NCBI GenBank assembly: GCA_036346205.1
Contig: JARFJB010002198.1
Location: forward strand, 1,449,001 to 1,513,000
Source: Vesta saturnalis
Taxonomy: Eukaryota; Arthropoda; Insecta; Coleoptera; Lampyridae
Direction of reading: 5' to 3'
DNA: 64,000 bases
In this document: positions 24,390 to 36,800 of the stretch, one piece after another
Position numbering within the stretch: the stretch's first letter is position 1
Layout of the letters: each line of letters starts with the position of its first letter
Notes under the pieces: model-generated
Databases searched by the model: none
The model's input: the letters and a program-made list of their open reading frames with translations, nothing else
What the model was told of the DNA's origin: nothing
Position numbers and translations under genes: made by a program

Positions 24390-25561
24390 TTGTGTTAATT
24401 TATTTGGCGTAAAATTAGAGGAGTTTTTAATTATTTACATGTAAAATTGAGAAAGGCAACTTAAATTGCATTTCCTAGAACAAATATTTTGGGTGTAATA
24501 TTACATAAATAGTTTTAGTTCCCTTATTAAAAAAATTGGATTTATATTATTGTATCCGCGTAAGCGTGAAGATTCTTAAGGGGAATACACTTGAGTTATT
24601 CTGAAAGATTTTTTTTTAATTCACTGAATGCTGAATGTTAACGGCAATAAGCATGATTTTTACTTAATTTTTTATATTTTGGTGCCATCAGAATTTTGGT
24701 GGTAAGTTATTTTTTTTCTCATTATATTTAAAACTAAAGCCTTTGCTTTTTTTTAGGCACTTTTTTTTAAGTACTTTTTAAGTGCTTACTTTTTTAAGTA
24801 CTTTTTTAAGTACTCACCTTTTAATTACCTTTTAATTAAGTATTTTTTTAATGCATACTTTTATATGGCATTTTTATAAATATTTTTAATGGCACGTATA
24901 AGTCCGTAATTTTACTATTCTATTAATTTAAATGGCAAGTTTTACTTGAATTACATTTACAACACAAGTTCTACATACTTTTACAAATAAATTTGGCGAA
25001 TTAAACTTCAAGGAAATTCCATATTTTAAGGATAACTAAGCAAGACATTGACCTCACAATATGAACCATTCTGCTTCATAGTTACCAGATACAGTGTATG
25101 TACATAACCGTTAAAAGGTAATGTTTTTTTATATAATTTAGTATAGTTTATGACTTCTGATTTTTTACGTTTTCAATCATATATTAAATAAACTTATGTA
25201 TAACTTGTTATTTTATTTTCATTTGTGTTAATTTGTTTAATAGTATTCATTAACTAGGTTTTGTTGTTCCTAGATAGACATAAAAAAAAAGACAACATGG
25301 CGCTCGAGAATTTATCATTTTTTCATAATTTTTAGATAACATTTTTTTATGAAGGATAAGTGAAAATAATTAAGCTGAAGAAAAGCATGCAGTATTTCAG
25401 GTGCGTTAATTGAGCCCTGTATATTTGAACCCACCCTATCTCAATCTATCGATGAGCCGACGTCAGTAGCGATTATTATTTGGTAATTATTTTTATTAAT
25501 TAAAATTATTCGATCAATTTATTACATCATGGCTTTTGTTTTAACATTATAAGTTGGCCCA
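24390..25561 (+). mobile_element. Non-autonomous 1.18-kb TIR element, copy 3 (diverged)
   Basis: Same orientation as copy 1. Landmarks: AGGCAACTTAAATTGCAT (about 24455), an expanded run of TTTTTAAGTAC/TTTTAAGTGC motifs (24765-24900), GGCGCTCGAGAA near 25300 corresponding to GGCGTCCGAGAT in copy 1, GTGAAAATAATTAAGC near 25370, and a degraded end TTATAAGTTGGCCC (to about 25561). Ends are approximate. Confidence 0.55.
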
Positions 25562-26159
25562 GTTTTAGTGTTTATACTTTATAATGTTACAATTTGACGC
25601 CATTTAATAATAGTGTTTATATACTTTAGCAGCCGCTTATAAGGTTACAATATATAGATACTAACCTAAACAAAATTCCAAAGCCGCATGCTTCTGTAAA
25701 ATACCGATAACACAATTTAAGCATTTTCAATCCTATTTGGTTAATTTTTAGACTTCGTTTGCTTTATATTAAGCAACTTTATAAAGAAAAGTTATCTAAA
25801 AATAATTTTTTTCTAAAAAATATGTCTACACATTTTCTTATAAAATTAATCGTTAATTGAGATATTGAAAACATTTGAACTAACACTTAAATCTTACAGT
25901 TAAATTCACGTAGTGCAACACGTTTTAAATTTGCTACTACTTATTTAAACAATAGTTAAAAATTTTATCCTTACAGATAAATTTTGTGAAAGTTTGTTAA
26001 AAGTGTTGTGAAACTGTGAGTTATCAAATCAACATTAGCCGCTAAGTTTGGTAAGATAAGTTGCTTGTGCATATTCAATGATAATTTATCTACGTTGATA
26101 TATTTACGCTATTATAGATATTGATAATACCACCTGTACACCTATCTTGTAAAAATACA
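25562..26159. other. No gene recognised
   Basis: AT-rich, with nothing supportable. Confidence 0.35.
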
Positions 26160-26329
26160 ATGCCTCGTGGTCTTTTGGAATTATCCACAAAAAGTGTCAA
26201 ACGTGGTAAATGAATACATGTAAACTGCTTATTACCTTACCGTTCTTGCGATGACAGCGGTAACTCGTCTCCTGATACTTTTGTTTGCGATCAGTGTTTA
26301 CTTATTTCTTCTTGTGATATACAGGGTGT
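26160..26329 (+). pseudogene. Possible LINE ORF1 N-terminal zinc-finger fragment
   Basis: One frame gives MPRGLL..., then CINCPLPFPSCDD-like and TFVCDQCLLISSCD, a Cys-rich pattern resembling the zinc-finger start of CR1-type ORF1 proteins. It lies immediately 5' of the foldback element. ORF1-like coiled-coil sequence resumes on the other side. The link is an inference from position and Cys spacing. Confidence 0.35.
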
Positions 26330-27488
26330 CCAGAAACTCTCCTGACAAACAGAAACGACACATACTAGACATGATTTTTTGTCGATTTAACCTGAATTAC
26401 CTTAATCCAAAAATGCCTCCTAAGGGAGCTAGAACCCTTTGAAGATGGCACCGTCAAGTCACTTTTTGTTAAATATCTCAAAACTACCGCTATGTAACAA
26501 GTTCAAACTTGGTACAACGAATCAGTCGATAATGACAAACCGGCCATCAAAAGCGGTCCACTTAGCTGGGCCATTTTTTTTTAACGATGTTTCAATTTTT
26601 TAATGGATTATACATCAAATTTAAGGATATTACGATATATACGATATTTTCCATACAAAACGTGATCTTAGTTTAAATCGCTATCTAGTACCGTTTGTGA
26701 GAAAATCAATTTAAGCTTTTTGTTTTTCTAGCAGAAAATACCGTTTCATTACTAAATTATGTTTTCTTTGCCTAGTTGGCTGTGATAAATCAAGAAAGAG
26801 TGTCTGATCTTACTTGTTTTAATTAGTTATTTAATTTTCTGTTAAATTTTGTGGAAAGCATGATTCATAAAACAAATTTATTTTCTAAAGATAGTATAAT
26901 ATAATTTATATATCTAACATAAAAAATAACAAGTAACAAATTTTTATCTTTTTAATACAACAATAACTGTTTGACATCAAAACAATTTGACGTAATGTCA
27001 GATTTTCTTAATTTTTCACAGTCAACTAGGCATTGTAAACATAATTTAGTAATGAAACGGCATTTTCTGCCAGAAACACAAAAAGGCTAAATTGATTTTT
27101 CTCGCAAACGGTATGAGACAGCGATTTCAATTAAGAGCACATTTTGTAAGGAAAATGTCCTGAATGTTTTAAGTTTAATGTACAATCCATTAAAAAATTG
27201 AAAACTAAAAATTTTGGTTAAAAAAAATCTATTGCCTCCCCCCAGTGGGCCGCTTCTGATGGCAATAAGGAAATCGTGTTTTCAGTGGCCGGTTTATTAT
27301 CGACTATTCGTTTGAACTTGTTACGTAGTGGTGCTTTTGAGATATTTAACAAAAAGTGACTTAACGGTGCCATCTTCAAAGGGCTCAAGCTCCCTTAGGA
27401 GGTATTTTTGGATTAAGGTACTTTACGTTAAATCGACATAAAATCATGTCTAGTACTTGTAGTTTCCGCTTGTCAGGAGAGTGCCTGG
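26330..27488. mobile_element. 1.16-kb foldback element with about 470-bp inverted arms
   Basis: The left arm (26330-about 26800) and right arm (about 27010-27488) are inverted copies with small differences. Shared blocks are CTCTCCTGACAA, TACTAGACATGATTTT, TGTCGATTTAAC, CCTTAATCC, GAAGATGGCACCGT, AGTCACTTTTTGTTAAATAT, GTTTCATTACTAAATTATGT and GCCTAGTTG. A loop of about 200 bp separates them. No protein is encoded. It splits what looks like a LINE ORF1. Confidence 0.85.
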
Positions 27489-27960
27489 AAAAAATGTTCA
27501 ATGAGCATTTTTCTACAATGAATGATAAATTGAACAAATCGCTTACGGAATTTTCTAAGATAGGTAATATAGAATCAAAATTTTTAAAACGAGAGTCTGA
27601 TGTTAGTATCTTACAATCTGAATTAACCGCTCTGAAGGGTCCCAGTATGTAGTGTAATAATGCATTAATAAATAAGATTAATGAGAAGCAAAAAATATCT
27701 GTTAATGTAATGCTATTTAATATACCGTAATCAACTAAGTCTGGCAATGATGATCGTATAAGAGATGATATTAACTGATTAAATAATATTATGGCTCCTT
27801 TTATCAGCTTTCCTTCTCCTAGGAAAACCTTGTGTGTAGCAAAATATAGCTCATCATCACGTCATATTAAAGTTATGTACAATAACCAAGACTATTTTGC
27901 GTACGAATAAACTACGAACCCAAAATAATTTAAAGTTTCGGACTGATCGCACTCCTTTGC
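27489..27960 (+). pseudogene. LINE ORF1 remnant (coiled-coil and RNA-binding part)
   Basis: A plus-strand frame reads ECLEKMFNEHFSTMNDKLN, a heptad-like Leu/Ile stretch, then after stops KISVNVMLFNIP and RKTLCVAKYSSSSRHIKVMY. This is the layout of CR1/Jockey-group ORF1 proteins (coiled coil, then nucleic-acid-binding domain). It stands directly 5' of endonuclease/RT sequence of the CR1-type LINE (28020 onward), as ORF1 should. Multiple stops mark it as dead. Confidence 0.55.
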
Positions 27961-28019
27961 AGATTCATTACATTAAGAATATCCAAGCGGAATGGTGAGT
28001 TTAATATATCGTTACGATT

Positions 28020-28990
28020 TATAAACGATGTTCCTTCCATTATACACAACAAACTTCCCAATCATATGCATTCAAAAACTAAGCTGCTACTTGGTCAATC
28101 AGACCACCGCCTAATCGAAATAACTTCTACTGTACCCAATCCCACTGTTAATCGAAAAGCAGATATAGCTATGTGGTGTTTTAAATCAGCTAACAGGAGC
28201 GGACTACGAGATTTTTTTGTAACCTTCCCCTCCCGTAAGTATTTCTTTAAACAGTCCTCCTCTTCACACATTGCTCCTTCAATAACTGCAGTTATCTTGA
28301 TGGGTATGGAGTTATACATTCCCAAACAACATAATCCTGTTCCCAACCCTGGTTTCACAGGACTTGTACTACTGCATTATCGCAAAAGCATAAACAAATG
28401 GAAATCAAATAAATCTGTCGAAAATCACGCCGACTATATTGCCGCAAGGAAACAGTTGCAAGGCCAAAAAGATGTTTGAAGAACTAAATGCAAAGAATTA
28501 GTCTCATATCTTTTGGGTAGTCGTAAATTTTGGTCTTTAGCTAAAGCCATCAGTAAAAACTTTAGTAAATCTTCCTTTCCTCCCATTACGTTTCGCCATG
28601 GAGCTGTAGTAGCTGATCCTGCTGTCAAAGCCAAGCTCTTTGCCAATTACTTTGCATCAAATTCATCTCTCAATGATTCTGGTAAAACTGTGCCGTCGTC
28701 CAAATCTACCCTATGAAACTACGCTATGAAACCAATCCACTTTCGATACAAGCTCCTAGAATCAATTATCAATAAGCTTGACTCAAACAAGTCGACTGGC
28801 CCTGACGGTGTTCCAGCTATCATCCTTAAAAGGTGCTACCGCGACCTAGTACTTTGTATTTCCCAAACTCTTTTCGATTTGCATGTCATCTGGAGAGTTT
28901 CACTCATCGTGGAAGTTGAGAAATGTCCAACCTGTTCCACAAAACCGATCCCTCAAACTATCGACCAATAACTATCAATTCCATTCCATC
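28020..28990 (+). pseudogene. CR1-group LINE copy 3: internally deleted ORF2
   Basis: Plus-strand fragment beginning at the end of the endonuclease (GQSDHRLIEI, about 28090-28120, with the catalytic SDH). It continues through the linker (FPSRKYFFKQSSSSHIAPS), LGSRKFWSLAKAISKNF (about 28511-28560), NSSLNDSGKTVP and STGPDGVPAIILKRC (about 28790-28835). It stops before the RT palm. Most of the endonuclease between ORF1 and SDH is deleted. Confidence 0.75.
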
Positions 28991-29754
28991 GAAAGTTATT
29001 TAAATTAACGGTTGTAGTGAAAGTTTACCGATACGGAATAATCATCCGTTTTATATTCTTAATTGTATCAATTGAATTACGTTAAAAGGAGCTCTTATTT
29101 GTAGAAAATAAAATCATCTATAATCCTATCATTGGCGAAAAATCCGTGTTTGTAAAGAGAAGAGCTGTGACTTTTGTCTAGATCCCTAACCGCCCCTCTG
29201 TCCAAAATATCTCTAATTTTAGGAGCATCTTCAACCACCGCTTGCACTCTCAAGACATCCTCTACTGTGGCTACTTGGCCCAAAGTGAGTTTGACTCTCT
29301 TATTTCTTTGGGAGGAGCTCGAGGCACTTTGAGTCAACCCCTAGAACCGTGGAGCCAACATCCGTATTTCGACGCAGGAGTTAAGAGGACGGTCAACTTC
29401 AAATACGTATAATATACTTATAGTTAATAAAATACTTTCAAGCGAGTTTAATTTATTGAATTGAGTCTCTATAAGGTAAACAAATATTACGTAGGGATCT
29501 AATCCGCGATCTCAAAATTAACTCCTTCGGTAAAATACGTACATTGTCATCACGAACTAATGTTTGAAATTAATTAACACATATTTATTTTCCGTGTGTA
29601 TATGAATTTTATTGCTCTTTCACATCTGTGTGTTATCTGCATGTGTGAGGAGTGGGATATCTGGGGACATGGGCGGTCAAGGCAAAAAGAATAACGTCTT
29701 TTCTTTGTATTTTGCGCAACACATCACTGTATAATGTAGTATGAGTAAATAGAA
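28991..29754. other. No gene recognised; one unidentified minus-strand frame
   Basis: The minus-strand frame 29337-29095 (80 residues) is less repetitive than its surroundings and reads KLTLGQVATVEDVLRVQAVV. I do not recognise it, and no splice sites or neighbours support it as an exon. Confidence 0.3.
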
Positions 29755-31935
29755 GGTTTCTCTAATTGGAAGGGAGAGGTGTGTGTAACCCATGTCAGCC
29801 GAGGAGGCACCACAACCCTTACCATGGGCTCCTTAATATTAGGTCTCCGGTTTTCTAAACTCGGTAAGGGTTGCCGATTACTTTTTTGGATATCCTTAAT
29901 CTATTCTCATTCTTATTCTTTCTTTCACCGTCTTCCTATCGGATTGAAAGTCCGAAATTAAAAATTACAAACTAAGATGGCTGTGGTTTCTAGGGTTATA
30001 AATAAAGATTTCGGCGTGATTTGGGTTAAACATTCTGGTCCTAAATTTGTAAAACTCTACTATCGCCTTCGTAGGTCTACTAATTTCGGTAACTTTAGTT
30101 GATTACCTTAGTTTGAAAGTTGACTGTCTTCTGTCTCAGTTGCATCTTGCGATACCACAATTCTAAGAGGTATCAATGTTCATAACTCTTTTCATCCACT
30201 ACAATCCTGCTGGTCATAGTTTGCTATTTGCTATTTCATGTGATCTCAGACAAATGGAGTGATTTACAGGACTTGTTTGCTACCTTTCCATGGTGTGAAA
30301 ATTGCTTTAAGTTGTTCTCTTGTTCGGACATTGCTCTTTCAGTATCTGAATTCATCTTTATGGGCATATAGTTATACGTTCCCAAAAAACAAAATCGCAT
30401 AGGTCATACACGTTCCCAACCCTGATTCAATAAGGCTTGTGCTAATGCAATATTTTTGAAAAATAAATCTTATATTAAAGGGAAATCTAATAAAAGGGAC
30501 GAAAGTAATGCAGACTACGTTGCTGCTAGAAATGCCTACAAAAGTGTTATCATTAAAGCTAAGAAGTTGTTTGAACAGCGAAAATGCAATAAACTTGCTA
30601 AATCTCATTCGAACAGTCGTAAGTTTTGGTCTTTAGCTAAATCCATCAGTAAAAACTTTGGTACATCTTCATTTTCCCCCATCACATCTTTGGTTGGATC
30701 TGTATTTGCTGATTCGGCAGACAAAGTCAATCTTTTTGTAGATTTGTTTGTATCAAATTCGTGTCTCAATGATTCTGGAAAATATGTGCCCGTAGTCTAC
30801 TCTTATTCATATGCTATGAAACCAGCTCATTTTCGGTACAAGCTCGTAGAATCGATTATGAGTAGGCTTGATCCCAATAAGTCGACTGACCCAGACGGTA
30901 TCCTAGCTATTGTCTTAAAGAAATGTTCTCCTGAACTAGTACTAGTCCTATCTAAGCTTACTCGATCTGTATATCTTCTGGGATATTTCGTTGATTATGG
31001 AAGTTAGCAAATGTTCAACTATTCCCAAAAAAGGCTAAGACCGACCCTGGAACTACGGACCAATTACTATCACTTCCATCTTGCCTAATTATCATGGAAA
31101 AGGCCGTCAATCAGTAACTGATCTCTTTCCTTGAAACTAACTCCTTAGTAACCACCAATATGTGATCCAAGTTTCGAACAATACATAAAAACTATCCGGT
31201 GAAACAGTTTTAGATATCTTAAAGGCATTTAACCAAGTTTGGCATCGGTGTTTACTTGTCAAACTCACCTCGTTTGGGTCAAATGATACCCTCATCTTTC
31301 TGGGTTTCTAGTTTCCCTGATAAAAGACGAATATGTGTCGTAGTTGATGGTTTTATTTTCAAAAGAAGTTAGCAGTAACCCGGATGTACCATAGGGATCA
31401 AGGATATTTCTTCAACAACCCGATCCATTTGCTGACGACAACACTCTTCATTGTAGTTCATCTCAGTCTACTCGTAATGGTAATCCACATTCTATCTCAG
31501 ATCAAGACATTAAAGACATTGAACGTATCCTCGAGTGGAGAATCAATATTGCAGTTAAATGTAATGCTAATAAAACTCAGTGTTGCCTTGTGTCCGCTAA
31601 AAATGGTTGACCATTTCGTGTTGTAAGTATGAATGACTCACATCTTAAGTTTTCACTCTATTACTATGTTGGGAATCACTGTATCTTCAAATCTATCATG
31701 GGTTGACCATGTTCTGTCAGCTACCAAAGTAGCTGCTAGTAAAATATGTTTTCACTTGTCATACCAAACGGGCGCAATCCAAATTCTTATACACAGTTTC
31801 TAAACTCTGGAATGATCTCCCTAGTTCCTGTTTTCCTCACGTTTATGATCTGAAATAATTTAAGGTAGCCGTTCATAGGCATCTCTTGGCTATTCAATAC
31901 CCCGCTATCCATCCTCCTAAGTATCGCTGAGTGGT
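29755..31935 (+). mobile_element. CR1-group LINE copy 4: leader to 3' end, heavily degraded
   Basis: Plus-strand copy. The leader has CCATGGGCTCCTTAATATTAG (29823) shared with copy 2. Then MAVVSRVIN (29977) and KHSGPKFVKLYYRLRRSTN, with most of the early endonuclease missing. The linker has DYVAARNAYKSVIIKAKKLF (about 30518-30580). The RT entry STDPDGILAIVLKKC is at about 30885-30930. Motif A to C remnants in shifting frames include ISRRHLTKF (about 31205-31235) and WVDHVLSATKVAAS (about 31705-31740). The tail has SKLWNDLPSSCFP at about 31800-31840. Ends near 31935. Confidence 0.78.
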
Positions 31936-32584
31936 TTAGTAGCCTTTAGTAGCCTATTCAGGTCCACAATTATTAAACAAAACAATTGAGTGGAAGTTCT
32001 TATTGGCCATATATCTGACTGTGCTTGTTTTAAAGCTGTCATTCTTGTTAATTTGTTTGAATTCGCTAAGTTTAGCAGTGTCATGTGAGGAACTTTCTGT
32101 TGAGGAAGGAAGCGTTATGGTAGCATCGTCTGCAGTTCCTTGGTAGCAATCTGTATTGCATGTGGATCGTATCAATATTAACGCTTGTCGCATTTTTATG
32201 ATAAATTAATTAAGTAAAGCTCACCCCGTGATGTAAACATTTACTTCCATTTGAGGTTTACTACGTATCATATTGGGATACGTATTCAGCATATCCTTTT
32301 AATGAAGATGTAGATTGCTATATACATCCACTTTTGTCCGTCTAACTCGTAACAAAGAAACTGTGCAAAATTGTTTGTTAGACTACATGTTCTTGCAACG
32401 GCTCCTTCCCTCTGTTTTTGACTTAATTCTATCTTCTATGTATATGCCATGAATATTTTTTAAGTTGTTGATCGATGGCATATGTTTGTTACCTGCGATT
32501 CGCTTTAGTACGAATCCTGCTTTTGTCGGTTACATATATATTTGACCACAATTGATTAGTTCCGAATTTGAATCGTTGAAAAAC
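31936..32584. other. No gene recognised
   Basis: No repeat end or gene was recognised. The minus-strand frame 32193-31954 has no known motif. Confidence 0.35.
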
Positions 32585-33590
32585 GAATAAAACCTTAATT
32601 CGAGGTTGTTTACTCTATGAGTACAAAGTTGGTACTAAAGCCAATGAGGCGGCGAAAAAATTATGTACCGCATTCGGAGATGATGCTGTAAGTGATCGAA
32701 CAGCACACAAGTGGTTCAATAATTTTTTTTCAGGATATTTCAGCTTGATCGATGAAGCACGCTCTGGGATACCGAAGATCGTAAACAACGAGGGTCTTCA
32801 ATAGGTTGTGGAGACAAATTCCAGTATAACATACCTAGAGCTTGCAGAAACGTTCAATGTGAGTGATGAAACCATTCGTTTGCACTTTCAAGACGTGGAC
32901 GCTAAGTAAATGGGTCCCACATGAATTATCAAAAGAACAAATTAAGTCGTCCTGTCGTTTGCTCGGAAAATATTTTACGCAACAATAATGAACCATTTCT
33001 TGCTAACCTGCGATGAAAAGTGGATATTATACTCCAATTGTAAGCATCGTATCATTGGTTGTCGCCTACTGATTGGGTACCACACACTCCCAGAGTTTCC
33101 TTGCACTCAAACAAGACTTTATTGCGTGTTTGGTGGACAGCGACCTGAATAATCTATTACCAATTTTTGGAAAAGAGTCAAACCATCACTGTGAACTTAT
33201 ATTGTGAACATCTTCAGCGAGTACCAGCAGCACCCATCCAAAAACCGCCTTCTTTAGTCAATCGGACGAAAGTACTATTCTTACAGGATAACGCCAGACC
33301 ACATACCCCAAGAATGACCCGGGGAAAAAATTTATGAACTTGGCTGGGAAACGTTGCTCCACCCTCCATATTTTCCTGTCATTTCACCAAGTGATTACCA
33401 TCTTTCTTTGTCTCTTGACAACTGCATGAGACATAGACAGTTCAAAACAAAATTTGATGTTATAAATACAATCCGTCAATTGTTTGATTCAAAATCCATA
33501 TAATTTTACAAAAGCGGCATTCAAAAATTGGTGTTACGTTGGCAAAAGGTCATTAGTTGTGGTGGTGGCTACTTCGATGAGTAATAATGT
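32585..33590 (+). pseudogene. Mariner transposase pseudogene 1
   Basis: Nearly the full length of a mariner transposase is readable with stops and frameshifts. It has the HTH N-terminus (LLYEYKVGTKANEAAKKLC, SDRTAHKWFNNF, about 32615-32730), SITYLELAETFNVSDETI (about 32825-32880), first Asp in TCDEKWILY (about 33008), second in LQDNARPH (about 33278), and third in SPSDYHLS (about 33388). This fits the D,D34D arrangement, with all three acidic residues still present. In-frame stops (for example after NNEGLQ, about 32804) make it inactive. TIRs were not found. Confidence 0.85.
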
Positions 33591-33849
33591 ATTACTGTTT
33601 GTTAATAAATATTTTTATTTTACCATAAAAAACCGCACGAACTTATTTCGACACCTCATACATAAAACTAGCGTATGCGATAGTTATCAGATCATGCTAA
33701 CTCTAAATTTTATCGTGCAGTCAAAATCGTGTGAATATCGGAAGTGATTATAGTTTCATCAAAATGCACGTTTTGATAAACGTTTAAGAAGTCCGCCGCG
33801 TTTATGTGTTTTTAAACCGAAATGTTTCTTCTGCTGAAGTTAATGCCTA

Positions 33850-34480
33850 TCTAGTGTTCAATCGATAATTTACGTTTCTTATGTATAGTGTAAGGGAGAC
33901 ACAGGAATAAAGTCCAAACCTGTATTCTTGCAGCTCTACTCGTACTGTAAATGTTTCACTTCCCCCAAAATCAATTGATTTGCTCCTTTGGTTTGTAAAC
34001 TTGGTTATCATATCACCGATTGTGCGAGTTTTTACCTTCAAGAATTGAGGACTATTCTGAATTAAATCTGATCTGTAACCTGGTAGGACAGAAATATTTA
34101 TTTAGTACAAATTCTAGCATGTTTTCAGCTTTGATAGATAGGATCACCTTATTGGTACACCTAAAGTGGATTTATATAAAGCACTAGCTTACAATATCTT
34201 CGATCTGAAACCAAGCATGCGCGTAATACAATCTCTTCGAGTGAAGTATATATCAAATTTACAGTTAGGATTGCACTTGATCGTATCGTTATTCAATTTT
34301 AAACTAAAACTATTCGTGTGTGATATTTTTTATAGGCGCTCAGTTTTTACAACTCAGCACTCATATGCGCTATTTGGATTCTTCTTACAATAAGATTTAT
34401 CGTTTCCCGCATGAGTATTTCTAATGCTGTTAAAACCATAAAATCCCACCTCTTATCCCACACCTTTTCTTGAAAGTAAA
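33850..34480 (-). pseudogene. Fragment of a Maverick/Polinton-type capsid-like protein (tentative)
   Basis: Minus-strand frames show TRRDCITRMLGFRSKIL (about 34245-34195), then LPGYRSDLIQNSPQFLKVK (about 34085-34030), TIGDMITKFTNQ and KSIDFGGSETFTVRVEL (about 33990-33940). The order resembles a recurrent arthropod protein associated with Maverick-like elements and often treated as a capsid component. The block between the two parts is frameshifted. Family assignment is from memory of motif order and is uncertain. Other Maverick genes (polymerase, integrase, ATPase) were not seen nearby. Confidence 0.4.
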
Positions 34481-36159
34481 TTCAATTGAATAATAGACAT
34501 GGTTTGTTGCATTCCCAATGCCCTCAATATATTTTACATCCCTGAAAGTAATTAATATCTACGATTGGTGGTCTAAGACCATATTATACCTGTTTACCTG
34601 GGTTTTTTTGTAGCAAACCTCACGTGTGCTTGGTCTCATATGGCTATTTGTATAACAACTCCAGACTGGTTATTGCATCGTGATTTGGGTATATTACTAC
34701 ACGAAAGTGTCCGTAAAGTATAGTATACGCTTTGCACGATTTGCCTATCTGGTAATTTTTTGGACCTTTTTCTTGTTTTCAACTGTAATGCGATATCGCC
34801 TCCGGCTCTGTTTGGTTTTGAAAAAAGCACACCGCCTCCTTTGTCCTATAACGATTGCATCATGCTGTTATTTTGTAATACCGGTCGACCGGCCGTCCCC
34901 TTGTGGAGAGAGGAAACCCTTATCATCATTATATATTTTTTTTGTATTAAAAGATACAACAGAGAAAGCAAGTTTTACATTTAATTCTTATAATAAATAA
35001 GGTGGCTCTAACGTTTTCTTTCAACAACCACCGTTGACGAAGCTTTTCATGTTTTCTCTTTTATTTCTACGGCACTTATTAGCGAATAATGATCCAACCA
35101 CCATTACTGCGTCGTTTTGTCTTAAAGTCATAACTGTTTGATGATGAAACACCTCCACAGTTTTGTAAAGTATGTGAGCTCCTGTAGTGGTAAACCTGAA
35201 TAGGCTTACTTCTCATGAGTTTACCCTGGTACAACTTCAAAGTTACATATGACTTAAGTTGTCCTAATTTATATTATTATTAAAGATTATAACATTCAAT
35301 AGTAAGCTTTCACTAAAATCTAATTATATAGGTATTATTTTAGTAATTTTCTCTAAAATAAACAATGTTGACATTAACACTGCTTAATTTCTGGTCACTT
35401 CTCACTGAAGATAAGACCTACACTTACTGGTGAAATGTATTCAGATTGTAAATATGTATCTACAATAAACGATATTTACCCATGAGAGCTATGTATGCTG
35501 AACTAATTTCTAAGGTCCTTCCACTTTTTATGGAGAAAATGTGGAGAAATGCATACAACTAAAGCTAAGTGGGTGTGAGTACTTGTATGCAGTAGTACAA
35601 AACGGTAAAGAACAGGTATATATTTCTCTTAATACATTACGAAATAAAATATTTACTAAAATGAATATTAAATTTAAAATAATAGAAAAGAAATTCCCCA
35701 TTATCCTTGTAATAATTAATTTTAATGTTAACAGGTGTTGGTAGAATTTTATTCCAAAAATCTAAGGATTTTTATGAGCTTTATCAACACTGCGTACTTT
35801 ATTTACACCGGTACAAACAAACGGTCTGAGTGAAATTCTACGATGGTAAAAAGTGTTATTTAACTTGTGCGGTGAAGAAAAGTGCGTTTTAGACCGCCTT
35901 GACCTGCGGCGGAATTTCGTCTTTTCTTGAAGTAGGCGGTGACTTGGTCATGGGCGATAGGGAACTAAGAGGTCGCCTGTAGGTTGATTTACTTCGGGTC
36001 TGTCCGTCGAACTATTTGGAGAAGGACTATCCATTACTGTAGTTTAACTCTGAGGTAACTTTCGTCCTGGAATTTTCAGTATGTCTGGTTTCGCGTTGAG
36101 GCGATTACATTCCGTCTTGAGAGCTGAATACCTGAATCTGAAGATTTAATGATAGATTC
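34481..36159. other. No gene recognised
   Basis: Mostly AT-rich. Frames at 34636-34830 (minus) and 34680-35000 (plus) overlap on opposite strands and show no motif. The region 35850-36159 probably belongs to the degraded 3' part of the adjacent Jockey relic. Confidence 0.35.
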
Positions 36160-36800
36160 GTCTTCACTTTTTGATCAAGTTCACGATTTGCCGTGAAAGT
36201 GGTGCTGTGGGACCGTTTCCGTAATAATGGAACTTAATCGGAACTTTCTCAAGATCTTTGGTAGTTAGAAGTTCTATTGTGGGGACGTTGTTGGTGATAT
36301 GTTTGGAGAACTCATTCCAGTCTGCATTAGAAAAGCCTTTAATTAAGGTATGTGCCAGGGGTGCTGGGGGGAGCGAGATAAAATAAAGTTTTCGACCAGC
36401 AATGGCAAATAATTTGAAGTGATCGTAGTACCTATAAAGCACTCTTGATCAAATTGCTGGGTTCAGAAACGAGGATGAGATGAAAACTGAAATTGTCGTA
36501 AAACGTGGGTTCTGTATTGGTGACTCGCAATCGTGGCGTCTACAGTAAGGGTAATAATAGCCTAATTCTGGTGCGATTATTTGTGGAATCACCAATTTGC
36601 ATGTGGTGGGCATTAAGGTCACCTAGGATTACTGAATTGGGTAGGCTGAATGCGTAAATTAAAAGATTGTTAGAATAGGTATTGACAAGCGGTGGGTCGT
36701 AATGTGAGAAGTAAACAATAACGGCTATCTCTATATCCGTACCTGACACGCAAGCGAAGGTTCTCTGTTGAAAGTAAGACAAGGATGTATCGTAAACTCC
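36160..36800 (-). mobile_element. Jockey-clade LINE relic: endonuclease and linker
   Basis: Minus strand: VIVYFSHYDPPLVNTYSNN and LPNSVILGDLNAHHMQIGD (about 36720-36590) match the C-terminal half of the Jockey-type endonuclease, with the GDxN catalytic block. Linker-like FSNADWNEFSKHITN (about 36340-36295) follows. The acidic frame just upstream (36808-37011, SFEETDSEDTTDTKT) may be an ORF1 or leader remnant. No RT domain is readable, so the copy is 3' truncated or too decayed. Confidence 0.62.

Noticed and set aside
29095..29337. Minus-strand 80-residue frame as a host exon
   Set aside because: No splice sites, no recognised domain and no neighbouring exon.
34636..35000. Opposed 64-106-residue frames
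   Set aside because: They overlap on opposite strands and show no domain or conservation signal.
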